A DNA stretch of 64,000 nucleotides from Rotaria sordida (lineage: Eukaryota > Rotifera > Eurotatoria > Philodinida > Philodinidae). Positions within the stretch are counted from its first letter, which is position 1; every line of letters begins with the position of its first letter. Where the stretch lies: assembly GCA_905250125.1 (NCBI GenBank), contig CAJNOL010000417.1:66622-130621 (forward strand), read 5' to 3'. Below the pieces are notes generated by a model, which worked only from the letters and a program-made list of their open reading frames with translations, was not told where the DNA came from and made no database searches. The translations under genes were made by a program, and so were the position numbers. Positions 61,616-64,000 of this stretch are shown piece by piece.

Positions 61616-63432
61616 ATGATACTGTTAATAATTATCTTACTAGCTATTCGATTTTCTGATATTGGTGAGCTAAGGTTTTTTTTCTGGTTTTAAATAATGC
61701 TCTCTATTAATATATAGACACTTGTCCAATATTTTGTCAATGTTATTCTGCATTTGATGGTAAAAGCTCAATTTCTTTTTTTTTTGTTTTTTATTCTAAT
61801 AAAATTTTTCAAGGTTATCATGTAACATGTCAAAATGCAAAACTTTATGAAATTCCATATAATTTAACAAAATTTCTTCAAACAACAGAACATCAAAATT
61901 TAATTGTTGATTTAAGTTCAAATTTTCTTTCTATAATACCATGTAATTTTTTTCAAATATCAACAATAATAACATTAATATTAACTAAAAATTATATTGA
62001 ATATATACCATGGTGTTTTTCTCAATCATCAATACAAATTCTTCGATTAAATCAAAATCAACTTCAATTTAATCAAACAACTATTTTAACAAGTTCAAAA
62101 TTATATTATCTTGATATTTCACATAATAAAATATCTTCTTTACCAAGAACATTTTTTAATTATATTCGACGTCTTCGTATATTAATATTAAATAATCAAT
62201 CGAATTTATTTGAAATAAATAATGATCAATGGATACGTTCATTAACAACAAGAAATCAATTAACAATTATAATATGTGATGAAAATTTTCATTTACCATT
62301 ATGTTTATTTAATCATTTATTTCAATCAAATAAATTATTATCAATTGAATTAAATTCTAATATATATTGTGATTGTTCTTTTGTTTATTTACCATTAGAA
62401 AAAATTCATTTTCATTATTGTCAAATTCAACATCAACAACAAGAAGGAAAATGTAATCTTCATTCATCTTATTTTAAACATGTTCATTCATTAATTGATT
62501 TACAAAATGATAAATATCATCAAATATGTTCGAAAGAATATCAACTTTGTCAAAATATACAATTAAATAAAAATAATCAATTAACAACAACTAATTTTAA
62601 TTTATCTTTAAATAATAATTATATTGAATCAATATCAAATTCATCAATAATAACAACGTCTATTATTACAGTAACAATATCAAAGAAAGAAAATGTAACC
62701 ACAGGTGTTATTATTCCTTTTATACTTCTTTTAATTATTGTGACAATAGTCTGTCTTTATGTTATTGTATCTGGATGTTTTATTAAAATGAAGAATCGAG
62801 AACCAATTACAGATTTTATTATCAGACAAAAAAAACAACAAAATATGAAAAATATTGCTTCAAGCGGTATGCAGAATTTTCATTAGTTAGAGAAAAAAAA
62901 ATGACTCCTCTCTCTAACGAAATCACTTTAATTATTAGTAAAATAGTATTGGAAATTTGTTGTAGTTATCTATCGTTCAGATTAGTAGTCACATTCAAGA
63001 TTATTCAGCCATCATGTTACTATAACTAATTAATCAAAATATCTTTTTTTGTCATTCTAGACGGTTTCTAATTTACATAACCTTCAAAATATTTTTCTTT
63101 TATTTTTATTTTTTTCTTTATCATTATTCTTAGTAAATTCTGATAAAAATCCAACACGATTTGATGAATGTATTTCAATTGAAAATGTTAATGTGAATTC
63201 AAATCCACAAAAAAATTCATTTCAATCATATTATCAACAAAGTAATTCATATTCAGATGAAGAATCTGAATGTACATTTTATAGTATGAACAATAATAAA
63301 AATTCTTCAACATCATTTATACAATCTTCAATGTCTGAAATTGATATAGCATCATTAACATCAACAATAAATTCTTCATTATCTAATGAAACTGTTATTA
63401 TTTCTAATCGAAATCAAAAAAGAATATATTGA
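61616..63432 (+). CDS. Leucine-rich-repeat type I membrane protein
   Basis: Four exons (61616-61664, 61718-61759, 61814-62866, 63134-63432) give 480 residues. A signal peptide (MILLIIILLAIRFSD) leads to an LRRNT cysteine cap (CPIFCQCYSAFDGYHVTC), about five or six irregular leucine-rich repeats (LIVDLSSNFLSIIP, IQILRLNQNQLQF, LYYLDISHNKISSLP), an LRRCT-like cap beginning YCDCSFVYLPL with further cysteines, a Ser/Thr/Asn-rich stalk with many N-glycosylation sequons, a membrane helix (VIIPFILLLIIVTIVCLYVI, about residues 325-350) and a cytoplasmic tail of about 130 residues rich in Ser and Asn. It should be a cell-surface adhesion or signalling protein. I cannot assign it to a named family; no Ig, FNIII or TIR domain is visible. 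The last intron (62867-63133) was placed by phase; reading on from the acceptor at 63060 would stop after three codons instead. Confidence 0.75.
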
Positions 63433-63512
63433 TAAGAAGAAACAAACGAATATTTTATTTATTCTACATTTTATAAGCACAAAAAAAAAAGAGAGATATC
63501 TTTATCAATCTG

Positions 63513-63545
<33 letters not shown>

Positions 63546-63687
63546 AATGTCCGTATTCATGAGATACATTCACACAAAATTGAGCTTGACAGTATAAAAA
63601 AAAAAAGAAGATTCACTAACGAACATAACAACAACAACAAGAGATAAGAAAATCGATGTAAAAAAAAAAACGAAACTCGTCAAATCT
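63433..63687. other. Short region between convergent genes
   Basis: Holds a CA/TA microsatellite (63511-63546) and A homopolymers; presumably the 3' UTRs of the LRR gene and the syndecan-like gene. Confidence 0.5.
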
Positions 63688-64000
63688 TTAAGCATAAAAT
63701 TCCTGTGGTGATTTTGAATAACCATATTGATTTGGATAAAGTAAACCTGTTGTATATGATGAATGAGATTTTTCACGTTTATGATAACGTTGAATAATAC
63801 AAATAAGAAGAATAACTGAGGTAAAAATACCAATAGCTAAACCTATAATAAATTCAAATAGCAAAAAAAAAATAACATTTTTTTAAAAATCTTATTAGTT
63901 ACTTACCAGCAAGAATACCAGCTGCAATAGGTGGACGTGTTAGAAATTTAAAAAGTATCCAAATAGGTGCTGTATGATTAACAACTAATGATTGCCGAGT
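63688..64000 (-). CDS. Syndecan-like proteoglycan, C-terminal part only
   Basis: Two exons are visible (63907-64000, cut by the window edge, and 63688-63842), giving the last 82 residues. They contain a sequon (NHT), a membrane helix with small-residue spacing (AAGILAGLAIG, the GxxxG-type dimer motif typical of syndecans), a basic juxtamembrane stretch (QRYHKREKSHSSY) and the C-terminal EFYA, the hallmark PDZ-binding motif that syndecans use for syntenin and CASK. Syndecans are cell-surface heparan sulfate carriers; the ectodomain with the Ser-Gly attachment sites would lie beyond 64000. The juxtamembrane C1 motif deviates from the usual RMRKKDEGSY. Neurexin is less likely because its tail ends in EYYV. 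Confidence 0.78.

Noticed and set aside
1..64000. Search for tRNA, rRNA, viral insertions and bacterial-type genes
   Set aside because: No cloverleaf, rRNA motif or intronless foreign-looking gene was recognised by eye; a proper scan with covariance models was not possible.

Overview
The window is nuclear DNA of an animal. It is AT-rich (my rough estimate is about 25-28% GC). Genes are split into short exons by GT..AG introns that are mostly 45-70 bp long with a poly-T tract before the acceptor. Several products point to a bilaterian with cilia: an aminergic GPCR, a peptide O-xylosyltransferase with a WSC domain, a syndecan tail, Rab GDI, an MEKK2/3-type kinase and CFAP100. The mix of compact introns and low GC is compatible with a rotifer or another small-genome protostome, but that placement is inference; nothing here fixes the species.

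Layout. 1-1.6 kb: a long hairpin repeat. 1.6-2.8 kb (+): a PRDM9-like PR/SET gene without zinc fingers and with a 7-nt microexon. 5.3-5.9 kb (+): MGST1-like MAPEG enzyme. 5.9-18.2 kb: no gene, but nested hairpins, a hAT-like element and dispersed repeats. 18.2-21.1 kb (+): alpha1-adrenergic/octopamine-like GPCR. 21.6-26.8 kb (-): large low-complexity protein of unknown function. 28.6-35.5 kb (-): peptide O-xylosyltransferase with two long hairpins in its introns. 35.5-40.6 kb: no gene seen. 40.6-42.8 kb (+): Rab GDI. 45.4-47.7 kb (+): CFAP100-like coiled-coil protein, whose stop codon overlaps that of the convergent MAP3K2/3-like kinase at 47.7-51.6 kb (-). 51.6-55.7 kb: no gene seen. 55.7-58.0 kb (-): TMEM198-like membrane protein. 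58.0-61.6 kb: a small inverted-repeat element. 61.6-63.4 kb (+): LRR type I membrane protein. 63.7 kb to the end (-): the 3' end of a syndecan-like gene.

The genes are unrelated housekeeping, signalling and ciliary genes, as expected of a metazoan chromosome; there is no operon or cluster. The one functional pair is the xylosyltransferase, which starts glycosaminoglycan chains, and syndecan, a class of protein that carries them. They lie about 28 kb apart, probably by chance. I assembled the exons by hand from splice sites, reading frame and family resemblance; all multi-exon models add up to whole codons, but single splice junctions could be wrong. The most unusual content is the set of long hairpin (foldback) repeats, one inserted in the arm of another and two inside introns, plus two elements with hAT-type 8-bp target duplications.
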